DNA of 64,000 nt from Sphingomonas qomolangmaensis. Lineage in GTDB: Bacteria > Pseudomonadota > Alphaproteobacteria > Sphingomonadales > Sphingomonadaceae. Shown in pieces: positions 19,372 to 27,798 of this stretch (position 1 is its first letter; each line of letters starts with the position of its first letter). The translations under genes were made by a program, and so were the position numbers. The notes beneath the pieces were generated by a model, which worked only from the letters and a program-made list of their open reading frames with translations, was not told the origin of the DNA and did no database searches. The stretch lies in NCBI RefSeq assembly GCF_024496245.1, contig NZ_CP101740.1, positions 558,001 to 622,000 of the forward strand. The letters are read 5' to 3'.

Positions 19372-20001
19372 CTAAATACGACGCAGAACCACCGAATGGT
19401 TGTTCGCCGGCATCTCGACGATGGACTCTGGAACGAACCCTGCTGCCGATTGGATCATCCCATCCAGGTCCCGCAAGCCCCAGCGCGCGTCACGCTCTTT
19501 GAGCGAGGCGTCGAACGCTTCATTGGACGGCGCTGTCGGGAAACCGACCCGGCGATACGGGCCGTACAGAACAATCGGCCCGCCCCGTCGCAATAGGCGG
19601 GCGGCGCCGGCAAGCAGTCCGAGCGTCGCCGGCCAAGGGCTGATATGGACCATGTTGATGCATAATATCGCCGCCGCGCTTTCGATCGGCCAATCGCTTG
19701 AGGCGGCGTCGAGATCGAGTGCCGGGTGCACGTTGGTCAGGCCCGCGCACCACGCATCAATCGAGGCGCGGGCGGCGGAATCCGGATCACTCGGCTGCCA
19801 AAGGAGGTGGCGGAAGCGCTCGGCGAAATAGGCGCAATGTTCGCCTGATCCGCTGGCCACCTCGAGCACCGTGCCGCTTGAAGGCAGGATGGTCGCTAGC
19901 AGATCGGCGATCGCGTCGCGGTTGCGCAGCGTGGCTGGCGCGTGCCGACGCGACATCTCCGAGGGTGCTTCGTCAGCAATCCAGGGGGCGGGCCTAGTCA
20001 T
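19372..20001 (-). CDS. DUF938 family SAM-dependent methyltransferase
   Basis: Protein of 209 aa. VLEVASGSGEHCAYFAERF near residue 45 is the glycine-rich SAM-binding loop with the GEH variant usual for DUF938, and the family's RRHAPATLRNRDAI opening is present before it. AAILCINMVHISPWPATLGL and GGPIVLYGPYRRVG are also characteristic. The start at 20001 was chosen because the protein then begins with MTRPAPWIADEAPSE, where family members start. The 67 codons above it are Arg/Pro-rich read-through. The methyl acceptor is unknown. It runs in the same direction as the TfoX-like gene, 148 nt upstream of it. Confidence 0.9.
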   Translation of the reverse strand: MTRPAPWIADEAPSEMSRRHAPATLRNRDAIADLLATILPSSGTVLEVASGSGEHCAYFAERFRHLLWQPSDPDSAARASIDAWCAGLTNVHPALDLDAASSDWPIESAAAILCINMVHISPWPATLGLLAGAARLLRRGGPIVLYGPYRRVGFPTAPSNEAFDASLKERDARWGLRDLDGMIQSAAGFVPESIVEMPANNHSVVLRRI

Positions 20002-20524
20002 GGCGAGGGAGGGATTCGGGGAGCATGCGTTCAACCTGCCCGGATCGGGCGGGGCGGGATAGTGAAAACCGATCCGGACGCGGGCCAATTTCGTCGCTTC
20101 CGAAAACCGGACGTTGCTTGATGCGCCAAGCTCCGTGCTGAATCGGGCCGCGGGAATGACCACCGCTATAAGCCGGCCGTGGATACCGGAAGACTGCAGC
20201 ACTCACGCGAGATAGAAGCCGTCGTGCGCGGCTCCGGGTCGAAACAAAATGGGTCAGCACGAACCCTGGTTCGATAGTGCGGTTCGGCCGATCTATCGCA
20301 AATACGTGCTGGGCTATTTCCGCTGATTAGCGGAGTCAGATCGCCAAACGCCATAACCAACCAATGTCGGCTTCCCACCACCTAGCGGCGTTCCGGCGCT
20401 GGCGATCGGCTCTCCCTGCCCGGAAACAGACCGGCGGCTACCGGGCTGGCGGCAGTCGCCCAATTGGAGACTCTAACGATCACTGGTATAACCGCTTTCG
20501 AGAAGCAGCATGGGAGTAGGTCGT
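20002..20524. other. Intergenic stretch without supported gene
   Basis: Both strands were read and no frame shows domain features or a ribosome site. A GC-rich symmetrical word (GCCCGGATCGGGC, near 20036-20048) lies just above the methyltransferase start and could be part of its promoter. Composition changes several times along the stretch, as in decayed DNA. Confidence 0.4.
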
Positions 20525-20746
20525 ATGACGAAAAATGATCGGCTGTGCGTAAAGGTCGCTCTTTGGCCGGTGACGACGTTCGTTGTCGCACTGTTGGGGT
20601 TTATGGCCCTGCGCACTGCAAACGGGGCCAGTCCGCTTCCTGATGGCACCGGATTCTACATTCCGGTCCTGATCCAGTTCGTGACATTCGGCGCTATCAT
20701 TACAGCGAGTCTTCTGCGCGTGAGGCTCGGGCGCACAGTCCGTTAA
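20525..20746 (+). CDS. Small membrane protein, two predicted helices
   Basis: Protein of 73 aa beginning MTKNDRLCVKVALWPVTTFV. Two hydrophobic stretches (about residues 12-30, VTTFVVALLGFMAL, and 45-63, PVLIQFVTFGAIITASLL) are separated by a polar loop and followed by a basic tail (RVRLGRTVR), suggesting a two-helix inner-membrane protein with the C-terminus inside. GGGAG lies 8-12 nt before this ATG, so it was preferred over an ATG five codons earlier. Function unknown; no operon partner. Confidence 0.5.
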   Translation: MTKNDRLCVKVALWPVTTFVVALLGFMALRTANGASPLPDGTGFYIPVLIQFVTFGAIITASLLRVRLGRTVR

Positions 20747-20932
20747 CGGCCCTTCTGCTCACCACCAATTACGGTCGTAAATCCGGCGCGACGGTTCGCC
20801 CCCAACCGACCAAAGATTGAGATGAATCAGTGTCCGGTTTCGGGACGCGCCTGAGCGATGCTGAGTGACCGCAAATGGGTCCCTTTGCGACGAGCGTGCC
20901 CACAGCGATCACTGGTCAGAAGTGCGTTCGAG

Positions 20933-21073
20933 TCAGGCGAAATCGCCCAGGCTTTCAGCGTCATCTTCGGGCAGGTCACGATTTTCGGGCTGATTGACCG
21001 GTATTTCGATGCCGGGCTCGGTCGCCATATCACCAGGATCTGGCTCGTTGCCAGGAATGTGCGTCGTATTCAT
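20933..21073 (-). CDS. Small acidic protein, 46 aa
   Basis: Begins MNTTHIPGNEPDPGDMATEP, continues with IEIPVNQPENRDLPEDD and ends SLGDFA. It is strongly acidic, rich in Pro, Asn and Asp, and probably disordered. The start has an excellent Shine-Dalgarno, AAAGGAGACGG, 5-6 nt before the ATG, which is why it is called in spite of its size. Codon use is like the neighbouring genes. Function unknown. It lies next to the ABC-F remnant, whose open frame ends 16 nt above this start. Confidence 0.55.
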   Translation of the reverse strand: MNTTHIPGNEPDPGDMATEPGIEIPVNQPENRDLPEDDAESLGDFA

Positions 21074-21088
21074 AGTCCGTCTCCTTTG

Positions 21089-21586
21089 CTATCCGACAGG
21101 AACGCACCAAAACGGGAAAGCGGCAAACATTCCGCCTTCTGAAAGAATTGCAGAGATAGGAGAGGACGCGAAGCGCAGGGAATATCCGCCGGGTTGCAGA
21201 TAGTCGGTGGCGATCACGACCGTTCGCTCGATACCGATCGCTTCAAGGAAGCGGACGTCATGGCTGACGACCAAGAGCGCGCCGTCGAAGGACAGGAGCG
21301 CCCGCTCCAGGACCTCGATCGATGACACATCGAGATGGTTGGTCGGCTCGTCGAGGATCAACAGCCAAGCGGGTTGTGGCCCGGAAAGCGTGGCCGCCAG
21401 TCCCGTACGCAGGCGCTCTCCGCCGGACAAACTTCCAACGATACGCTGTGTGTCTCGGTTGCGAAACGCGAAGCGGGCACAAGCCGCGAGGCTACCAACG
21501 ATAGTGTCTGCCTCGTCAAGCGGATCGACGTGCTGGTCGAGCATTACCACGCGTTCGCGACGCCGACGGATTGTGCCACTGGTTCA
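21089..21586 (-). pseudogene. C-terminal fragment of an ABC-F ATPase gene
   Basis: The frame carries the second ATPase half of an ABC-F protein (translation-factor/antibiotic-resistance type): RERVVMLDQHVDPLDEADTI, the signature LSGGERLRTGLA, the Walker B LLILDEPTNHLDV and the switch HD in LLVVSHDVRFLEAIGIERTV. Everything before TSGTIRRRRERVV is missing, including the first ATPase and the second Walker A, and a TGA stands directly above. After about residue 120 the frame runs into unrelated sequence (SLRFASSPISAILSE). It starts where the integrase fragment ends, so a deletion seems to have joined the two. Confidence 0.8.
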
Positions 21587-21597
21587 AGGGCGTGGTG

Positions 21598-22081
21598 ATC
21601 GCGGCGCGATGAACCTGTTTGGGCACGATTGACGCGCCCCGAAGGTCGGCCGCGACATCGCGTTCGGCCCGGGCAATAGCGATGGGAAAATCTGCGAGCA
21701 GGTGCTGCGCAGGCGCTTCGCCGCTTCGTAGCGCCCTTTGGCCTCCATCTTGCGCAGCATGATGAGCAACTCCTGCGCCTAGATCGAGGCGACGGGGCGC
21801 TGCCCAATCGCTGCGTTGATGAAGCTCAGCAGCCAGCGCAGCTTCGTCAACGTGACCGCCGAGCGGCCCTCTTTCTCGACTATGAGCAGCAATTCGTCGG
21901 CCACGGCTTTGAAGCTGTGGGATGCCGCTACAGCGGCGGCGATCCGATCGAGCTTGATCCGTTCAGCCGGATCATCGCCCCGAGCCCGCAGCTTGCGCGC
22001 CGCGTCACGCGCTGCGCGAGCCTCGGCCAGCCCGGTATCCGGCCACACGCCGAACGCCAGGGTCTTCTGTCGCCGAGACAA
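21598..22081 (-). pseudogene. Broken tyrosine-recombinase (integrase) gene fragment
   Basis: The fragment opens inside the N-terminal arm-binding (DUF4102) domain: LAFGVWPDTGLAEARAARDA. It then enters the core-binding domain: SFKAVADELLLIVEKEG, WLLSFINAAIGQRPVASI. A TAG at 21779-21781 interrupts it. The frame resumes with QELLIMLRKMEAKGRYEAAK, shifts near 21700, and can be followed to ERDVAADLRGASIVPKQVHR. About 45 N-terminal residues and the whole catalytic domain (RHRY) are gone. Position and direction, downstream of the 3' end of tRNA-Glu, are those of an integrase from an element inserted at that tRNA. Confidence 0.8.
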
Positions 22082-22255
22082 CCGACACCGCCATGATGGT
22101 ATCTCCGTCCATGCGACCGGCGCGGTGCCGTCAGAGATACCATGAGATTGCTGGTATGGAGTGGCTTTTCGCCGATCCGACCGGGATGGTTGTACCGCGA
22201 AACCGGAGAACGCAGCCGATTATGGGACGCTGTCGATAGTTCTGGGATCGTGTTT

Positions 22256-22330
22256 TGGTGACCCCTACGAGAATCGAACTCGTGCTTACGCCGTGAGAGG
22301 GCGTCGTCCTAACCGCTAGACGAAGGGGCC
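22256..22330 (-). tRNA. tRNA-Glu (CTC)
   Basis: On the minus strand the sequence folds into a 75-nt cloverleaf including an encoded CCA end. The acceptor stem pairs GGCCCCT with AGGGGTC. The anticodon stem ACGCC/GGCGT closes the loop CTCTCAC, giving anticodon CTC (Glu). The T arm contains GTTCGATTC. Its 3' end faces the integrase fragment, so it is the likely integration target of the lost element. Confidence 0.95.
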
Positions 22331-22391
22331 GTTAGCGAACCGCGCATCTAGGGCGGGGGCGGGGGGGCGTCAAGGCGGTTTGCGCGGGGGC

Positions 22392-24059
22392 TTAGCTCAG
22401 GCCTGCGATGCTGCCGTCGGGGCCCAGGCCGATATGTTCGGCGGCGGGGGTGCGGGGGAGGCCGGGCATCGTCATCAACTCGCCGCAAATCGCGACGACG
22501 AAGCCCGCGCCCGCCGCCAGCCGCACCTCGCGCACCGGCACGACATGGCCGGTCGGCGCGCCGAGCTGCAGCGGGTCGGTCGAGAAGCTGTACTGCGTCT
22601 TGGCCATGCACACGGGTAGATGGCCATGGCCTGCCGCCTGCCAGCGTTCTAGCTGGGCGTGGATAGCGGGCGATGCGGTCGCGCGTTCGGCGCGGTAGAT
22701 CCGCGTCGCCACGGTGTTGATCTTGTCGAACAGCGACAGCTCGTCGTCGTAGAGCGGGGTGAACTGCCCCGCATCCTTATCAGCCAGCGCCGCCACCGCG
22801 TCCGCCAGCGCTTCGGCGCCCGCGCCGCCTTCGGCCCAGTGGCGGCACAGGATCGCCGCGGTGCCATGCGCCGTCGCGCAGCGCTCGATCGCCGCGACCT
22901 CAGCTGCGGTGTCGGTGCCGAAATGGTTGATCGCGACCACGGCGGGGACGCCGAACTGGCGGATATTCTCGATGTGGCGAACGAGGTTCACCGCGCCGCG
23001 CTCGACCGCGGCGACGTCTTCGTGCGCGAGATCGGCTTTCGCCACGCCGCCATTCATCTTGAGCGCGCGCACCGTCGCGACGATCACCACCGCGCCGGGG
23101 GCGAGCCCCGCCTGGCGGCATTTGATGTCGAAGAACTTCTCCGCCCCCAGATCGGCGCCGAAGCCCGCTTCGGTCACGACATAATCAGCGAGCTGGAGCG
23201 CGGCGCGCGTGGCGATCACCGAATTGCAGCCATGCGCGATGTTGGCGAAGGGGCCGCCATGGATCAGCGCGGGGGTGCCCTCGAGCGTCTGGACGAGGTT
23301 GGGCTTGATCGCCTGCGCCAGCAGCACCGCCATCGCGCCGCTCGCCTTCAGATCGGCGGCGGTGATCGGGCGGCGATCGCTGGTATAGGCGACGACGACC
23401 CGCGCGAGCCGCGCCTCCAGGTCGTGCAGGTCGTTTGCCAGGCACAGGATCGCCATGACTTCGGAGGCGACGGTGATGTCGAACCCGCTTTCGCGCGGGT
23501 AGCCGTTGGCGACCCCGCCGACGCCCTGGACGATGTCGCGCAGCGCCCGATCGTTCATGTCTAGCACGCGCCGCCACACCACGCGGCGGACGTCGATCCC
23601 CAGCTTATTGCCCCAATGGATATGGTTGTCGATCATCGCCGCGAGCAGATTGTGCGCCGAGGTGATCGCGTGGAAATCGCCGGTGAAGTGGAGGTTGATG
23701 TCTTCCATCGGCACCACCTGCGCGTGGCCGCCGCCGGTGGCGCCGCCCTTGGTACCGAAACACGGGCCGAGCGAGGGTTCGCGCAGCGCCAGCATCGTCT
23801 TGCGGCCGGTGCGATTGAGCGCGTCGGCGAGGCCTACCGAGGTGGTGGTCTTGCCCTCGCCCGCAGGAGTCGGGTTGATCGCGGTGACCAGGATCAGCTT
23901 GCCGGCGGGCGCCGGGTTGGCGGCGAGCCAGTCGAGGTCGAGCTTGGCCTTGTGCCGGCCATAGGGCTCGATCGCTTGTAGCGGCAGGCCGGCGCGGTCG
24001 GCGATCGCCTGGATCGGCTGGAGCGTGGCCGCGCGCGAGATTTCGATGTCGGATAGCAT
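22392..24059 (-). CDS. fhs: Formate--tetrahydrofolate ligase
   Basis: Protein of 555 aa, the normal full length. It makes 10-formyltetrahydrofolate from formate, THF and ATP in one-carbon metabolism. [20 protein letters not shown] contains the family P-loop, followed by [20 protein letters not shown], and [19 protein letters not shown] text marks the folate region ([20 protein letters not shown]). [20 protein letters not shown] and [12 protein letters not shown] are also conserved. Single gene between tRNA-Glu and the DUF1080 gene; the start has only a weak ribosome site, but the protein begins where the family does. Confidence 0.97.
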   Translation of the reverse strand: MLSDIEISRAATLQPIQAIADRAGLPLQAIEPYGRHKAKLDLDWLAANPAPAGKLILVTAINPTPAGEGKTTTSVGLADALNRTGRKTMLALREPSLGPCFGTKGGATGGGHAQVVPMEDINLHFTGDFHAITSAHNLLAAMIDNHIHWGNKLGIDVRRVVWRRVLDMNDRALRDIVQGVGGVANGYPRESGFDITVASEVMAILCLANDLHDLEARLARVVVAYTSDRRPITAADLKASGAMAVLLAQAIKPNLVQTLEGTPALIHGGPFANIAHGCNSVIATRAALQLADYVVTEAGFGADLGAEKFFDIKCRQAGLAPGAVVIVATVRALKMNGGVAKADLAHEDVAAVERGAVNLVRHIENIRQFGVPAVVAINHFGTDTAAEVAAIERCATAHGTAAILCRHWAEGGAGAEALADAVAALADKDAGQFTPLYDDELSLFDKINTVATRIYRAERATASPAIHAQLERWQAAGHGHLPVCMAKTQYSFSTDPLQLGAPTGHVVPVREVRLAAGAGFVVAICGELMTMPGLPRTPAAEHIGLGPDGSIAGLS

Positions 24060-24126
24060 GGCACAGACGTAGCGCCCAGCCGCGGCGGGGGGAAGGTTGC
24101 TTTAGGCCGGGTTCGGTCCCCCGCGA

Positions 24127-24915
24127 TCAGCCGATCGGCTGGAGTTCGATCTTGCGGAACTCGACGGGATGTCCTTCGCCCTGCAGCGCGATATAGCCGC
24201 GATCGAGCTTCAGCCTACCTCCTGCAGCAGCGATCACCGGCTTTGCATCGGCATCGTCGGGATCGAGTTCGGGGTTGGCATAGCGCAGCACCACCTTGCC
24301 ATCGATCCGGTGGGTGATGCGACCATCGGGCAGGACCTCGAGTTCGGCTGTGGTCCAGCGTCCGGCGGGGAGTGGTTCGCCGGTGGCCAGGATGCAATGG
24401 CGCGGGTCGCGCTTGCCGTCGAACGTCACGATCGTGCCGGGGGTGCACAGATTGCCCGATGGCTCGCGGGTGGCGCGGGGCACCGCCAGCAGCTGCATCT
24501 CGAGGCTGACAGGGAATTTCTGGTCGCGCGTCATCGTTGCCGGGGCCTGGGCGTGAAACATCACGCCGCTGTTGCTCTGCTGCCAGGGTTCGACGCCGGG
24601 CAGGAAGTCGCCGAACAGCCGATACTCGTAGCGCAGCCGATAAGCAGCGACCGGCGACTTCAAGAACAGATGGCCGAACTCGCCCTCGAAGCGCGGATAG
24701 TTGGCATGCGACACCCGGATCGCGCCGTTGTGGACGATGAACATGCCGCGCGGGTCTTCGCCGACGCTGCGGCCCGCGATCTTGGGGGTCCAGCCGGCGA
24801 GCGTCTTGCCGTCGAACAGCGACTGCCAGCGCGGCGCGGGGGCGGCGCCAAGCAGCGCAAACGCGGGGAGCAACAACAGGGTTTTGGCGGCGCGGCCGGC
24901 GAAGTCGCTTGGCAT
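24127..24915 (-). CDS. Exported DUF1080 (3-keto-disaccharide hydrolase-like) protein
   Basis: Protein of 262 aa. A signal peptide (TLLLLPAFALLGAAPA) precedes a single jelly-roll domain that starts WQSLFDGKTLAGWTPKIAG, the hallmark of DUF1080, and ends LQGEGHPVEFRKIELQPIG. The middle has FHAQAPATMTRDQKFPVSLE and PLPAGRWTTAELEVLPDGRI. Family members act on keto-sugars or glucosides, often beside Gfo/Idh oxidoreductases; here that partner gene is 22 kb away at 659. AAGGAACAGCC just before the ATG at 24915 favours this start over an ATG five codons upstream. Periplasmic location expected. Confidence 0.85.
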   Translation of the reverse strand: MPSDFAGRAAKTLLLLPAFALLGAAPAPRWQSLFDGKTLAGWTPKIAGRSVGEDPRGMFIVHNGAIRVSHANYPRFEGEFGHLFLKSPVAAYRLRYEYRLFGDFLPGVEPWQQSNSGVMFHAQAPATMTRDQKFPVSLEMQLLAVPRATREPSGNLCTPGTIVTFDGKRDPRHCILATGEPLPAGRWTTAELEVLPDGRITHRIDGKVVLRYANPELDPDDADAKPVIAAAGGRLKLDRGYIALQGEGHPVEFRKIELQPIG

Positions 24916-24943
24916 TGGCTGTTCCTTCATTCGATCGTGAGAG

Positions 24944-25074
24944 CCCCCACCGTTCGTGCTGAGTGGCCGCTGAGCTTGTCGAAGCGGCGTATCGAAGCAG
25001 CCTTCGTTGGGGCCGAGGTCCTTCGATACGGGTCTTCGCCAAGCTCAGCCCCTACTCAGGACGAACGGTGGGGG
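24944..25074. repeat. Long imperfect palindrome, intergenic repeat type
   Basis: The outer arms CCCCCACCGTTCGT (24944-24957) and ACGAACGGTGGGGG (25061-25074) are perfectly complementary. Inside, further pairs follow (GCTGAGCTTG with CAAGCTCAGC, CGTATCGAAG with CTTCGATACG), so the whole 131 nt can fold into one long hairpin. The wording GTTCGT..CTGAG...GCTTGTCGAAG is a form of palindromic repeat common between genes in alphaproteobacteria and Xanthomonas (recalled). It fills the gap between two genes and may stop transcription in either direction. Confidence 0.75.
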
Positions 25075-25083
25075 AGGACGCGC

Positions 25084-26673
25084 TTACGCCGCCACCTTGC
25101 GCCGTTCGGCCATTTCCTCATTGAGCATCTCGGCCAGCAGGAACGCAAGCTCGAGGCTTTGCCCAGCGTTCAACCGCGGGTCGCAATGCGTGTGGTAGCG
25201 ATCGCCCAGCGACTGTTCGGTCACATCGACCGCGCCGCCGGTGCATTCGGTCACGTTCTGCCCGGTCATCTCGGCGTGGATGCCGCCGGCATGCGTGCCC
25301 TCGGCGCGATGCACCGCGAAGAAGCCGCGCACTTCGGCGAGGATCCGCTCGAACGGGCGGGTCTTGTAGCCGTTTGCCGCCTTGATGACGTTGCCGTGCA
25401 TCGGGTCGCAGCTCCACACCACCGGATGCCCCTCGCGCTTCACCGCGCGCACCAGCTTGGGCAGCAAGCCCTCGATCTTGTCGTGGCCATAGCGCGTGAT
25501 CAGTGTCATCCGCCCGGGGACGCGACCGGGGTTGAGCGTGTCGAGCAGGCGCAGCAATTCATCGGGTTCTAGCGTCGGGCCACATTTCATCCCGATCGGG
25601 TTGCCGATGCCGCGCAGGAATTCGACATGCGCCGATCCCTCGAAGCGCGTGCGATCGCCGATCCACAGGAAATGCGCGCTGGTGTCGTACCAGTCGCCGG
25701 TCAGCGAATCCTGCCGGGTCAGCGCCTGTTCGTAGGGCAGCAGCAGCGCTTCGTGGCTGGTGTAGAAATCGGTCGCCTTGAGCTGTGGCACCGTTTCGGG
25801 ATTGATCCCGCACGCTTCCATGAAGTCGAGCGCTTCGCCGATCCGGTCGGCGACGTCGGCATATTTGGCGGCCCAGGGGCTGCGGCCCATGAAGTCGTGG
25901 GTCCAGCGATGCACCTGCTGGAGGTTGGCGTAGCCGCCTTGCGCGAAGGCGCGCAGCAGGTTCAGCGTTGCCGCCGACTGCGAATAGGCGCGGATCATCC
26001 GCTGCGGATCGGGGACGCGACCTTCGGGGGTGAAGGCGATGTCGTTGACATTGTCGCCGCGATAGGAGGGCAGGGTGGCGTCGCCGATCGTCTCGGTATC
26101 GGTCGATCGCGGCTTGGCGAACTGCCCCGCCATCCGGCCGAGCTTCACCGTCGGCAGCTTCGAGGCGAAGGTGAGCACCACCGCCATCTGGAGGATGACG
26201 CGGAAGGTGTCGCGGATGTTGTTCGCGCTATGCTCGGCGAAGCTTTCGGCGCAATCGCCGCCTTGCAACAGGAAGCCGCGCCCTTCGGCGACCGGCGCCA
26301 GCTCGGCGGTAAGGCTGCGGGCTTCGCCGGCGAAGACGAGCGGCGGGAAGGTTGCGAGTTGGGCGGTGGCGGCGTCGAGCGCTTCGGCGTCGGGATAGGT
26401 GGGAAGCTGACGCGCTTCGGCATGAGTCCAGCTATTGGGGGCCCAATCGGCCATGTCGTTCTCCGCGTTGCGTAGTTTCACGAACCAGTCGGCGTGATGC
26501 GCGATGCCGTTGGCGGCGATCTGGTTGACCACCGCCGCCTGCGCGCGCTTGCCGTCTTCCTCCCAGCCCTGCACCGTGCTGCCGGGAGTGCCGTACCATG
26601 CGCCGAACGCGGCGCGGGTTATGCCGCGTTGTTCGCGGAAGCGTTTGATCTTGGTGCCGGCTAAGGTTGTCAT
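25084..26673 (-). CDS. Class II DAHP synthase with N-terminal helix-turn-helix extension
   Basis: Frame of 529 codons. Residues 74-529 are a complete class II 3-deoxy-7-phosphoheptulonate synthase (first step of the shikimate pathway): [62 protein letters not shown] and [15 protein letters not shown] carry the substrate and metal residues. Residues 1-73 are additional: [56 protein letters not shown] look like an XRE-type helix-turn-helix. GGAGAACGAC stands before the internal ATG at 26454, where the family usually starts, so two starts may be used: a fused and a normal enzyme. The first ATG has only a weak ribosome site and sits 8 nt from a perfect palindrome. Confidence 0.88.
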   Translation of the reverse strand: MTTLAGTKIKRFREQRGITRAAFGAWYGTPGSTVQGWEEDGKRAQAAVVNQIAANGIAHHADWFVKLRNAENDMADWAPNSWTHAEARQLPTYPDAEALDAATAQLATFPPLVFAGEARSLTAELAPVAEGRGFLLQGGDCAESFAEHSANNIRDTFRVILQMAVVLTFASKLPTVKLGRMAGQFAKPRSTDTETIGDATLPSYRGDNVNDIAFTPEGRVPDPQRMIRAYSQSAATLNLLRAFAQGGYANLQQVHRWTHDFMGRSPWAAKYADVADRIGEALDFMEACGINPETVPQLKATDFYTSHEALLLPYEQALTRQDSLTGDWYDTSAHFLWIGDRTRFEGSAHVEFLRGIGNPIGMKCGPTLEPDELLRLLDTLNPGRVPGRMTLITRYGHDKIEGLLPKLVRAVKREGHPVVWSCDPMHGNVIKAANGYKTRPFERILAEVRGFFAVHRAEGTHAGGIHAEMTGQNVTECTGGAVDVTEQSLGDRYHTHCDPRLNAGQSLELAFLLAEMLNEEMAERRKVAA

Positions 26674-26681
26674 GTCCGGGC

Positions 26682-26702
26682 ATTTACCCGATCGGGGTAA
26701 AT
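26682..26702. promoter_or_regulatory. Perfect palindrome before the helix-turn-helix/DAHP synthase gene
   Basis: ATTTACCC and GGGTAAAT are separated by GATCG, forming a 21-nt site whose arms match perfectly. It lies in the 39-nt gap between the first start codon of the DAHP synthase frame (26673) and the stop of the 2-hydroxyacid dehydrogenase gene (26713). An operator at this place would block the promoter or ribosome access. Since the encoded protein begins with a DNA-binding domain, self-control is the simplest guess. Confidence 0.55.
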
Positions 26703-26712
26703 CCGCAACCCC

Positions 26713-27648
26713 TCAATAGCCCGCCTCGAGATCGACGACGTTGCGCATCGGTTCACCAGCCATGAACGCGGCGAGGTTTTCGAGGAACAGCGTGGCTGCG
26801 CGGGTGAACATCGTCGTCTGGCTGCGGCCCGAAAGATGCATCGAGTGCAGCGCGTTGGGCGCGGACCATAAGGGGTGGTCGGCTGGAAGCGGTTCGGGAT
26901 CGACGGTGTCGAGGAACGCGCCGGCGATCTGGTGTTCGGTGAGCGCCTCGATCAGCGCCGGCTGGTCGATCATGTCGCCGCGCGCCATGTTGATGACCCA
27001 GGCGCTGCGCTTCATCGCGGCGAATTCGGGTGCGCCGAGCAGTGCTGCGGTCTCGCCGGTCGAAGGCGCCGCAAGGATGATCCATTCATAGTCGGCGATG
27101 CGCGGCTTCCAGCCATCGGGGGTCAGCGTGCCGTCGCGGCCCGATCGCGTGACCCCGGTCACCGCGACTCCGAACGCCGCCAGCCGATTGCCGATCAGCC
27201 GGCCGATCGTGCCATAGCCGATGATCAACGCGCTGGTGCCCGCGAGTTCGACGGTGCCAGGCGCGACGGTCGGCCAATCGTGGCGGTCCGCCATCCGGAC
27301 GACCTCGTCATAGCGCTTTGCCGCGGCCAGCATGCCGAGCAGCGCATATTCGGCGACCGCGACCGGATTGAGTCCGGTGCCGTTGGTCATCACCGTCCCA
27401 CGTTCGCGGAGGAGCGTGGTATCATAGGCGTCGATCCCCGCGCGCATCGTCGACAGCCACCGCAGCCGCGCGCCCAGCGCCGCGACTTCGGCCGAATCCT
27501 GCGGGCTCTGCATGTCGACCCAGGCGATATCGGCATCGACGATCGCGGCTTCGGCCTCGGCGCGCGTGGTGAACCAATGCAGGTCGAGACCGGGCGGGAG
27601 GTGCGGCTCGAGCAACGGCCGGGCAAGCGCGGGGAGGAGGGTTTTCAT
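26713..27648 (-). CDS. D-2-hydroxyacid dehydrogenase (NAD-binding)
   Basis: Protein of 311 aa. The N-terminal half is short for the family. The NAD domain has ALIIGYGTIGRLIGNRLAAF (GxGxxG), followed by WIILAAPSTGETAALLGAPE. AWVINMARGDMIDQPALIEA supplies the catalytic Arg, FLDTVDPEPLPADHPLW the Glu, and LHSMHLSGRSQ the His that replaces the common TPH. It should reduce or oxidise a 2-keto/2-hydroxy acid such as glyoxylate or hydroxypyruvate, but the exact substrate is not readable. The gene ends 39 nt before the DAHP synthase frame and probably has its own promoter inside or beyond the repeat at 27674-27798. Confidence 0.88.
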   Translation of the reverse strand: MKTLLPALARPLLEPHLPPGLDLHWFTTRAEAEAAIVDADIAWVDMQSPQDSAEVAALGARLRWLSTMRAGIDAYDTTLLRERGTVMTNGTGLNPVAVAEYALLGMLAAAKRYDEVVRMADRHDWPTVAPGTVELAGTSALIIGYGTIGRLIGNRLAAFGVAVTGVTRSGRDGTLTPDGWKPRIADYEWIILAAPSTGETAALLGAPEFAAMKRSAWVINMARGDMIDQPALIEALTEHQIAGAFLDTVDPEPLPADHPLWSAPNALHSMHLSGRSQTTMFTRAATLFLENLAAFMAGEPMRNVVDLEAGY

Positions 27649-27673
27649 CGGCAGAGTCCGTTGTTGAGGCGAA

Positions 27674-27798
27674 TAATGATTCCTCCCCCGCCAGGGGGAG
27701 GGGGACCAGCGAAGCTGGTGGAGGGGGCGGACCCCCTACGGCGCGCTCGTGTCCGCCCCCCCCCACCGCTACGCGGTCCACCCCCTTCCGGGGGAGGA
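27674..27798. repeat. Intergenic palindromic repeat, GGGGGAGG type
   Basis: The stretch between the dehydrogenase and cysS begins ATAATGATTCCTCCCCC and ends CCGGGGGAGGATTAT, which are near-complementary. Between them are smaller palindromes (CCAGCGAAGCTGG, GGCGGACCCCC with GTGTCCGCCCCC, CCGCTACGCGG). This is a composite hairpin of the type scattered between genes in sphingomonads. It touches the cysS stop and may end its transcript. Confidence 0.75.
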
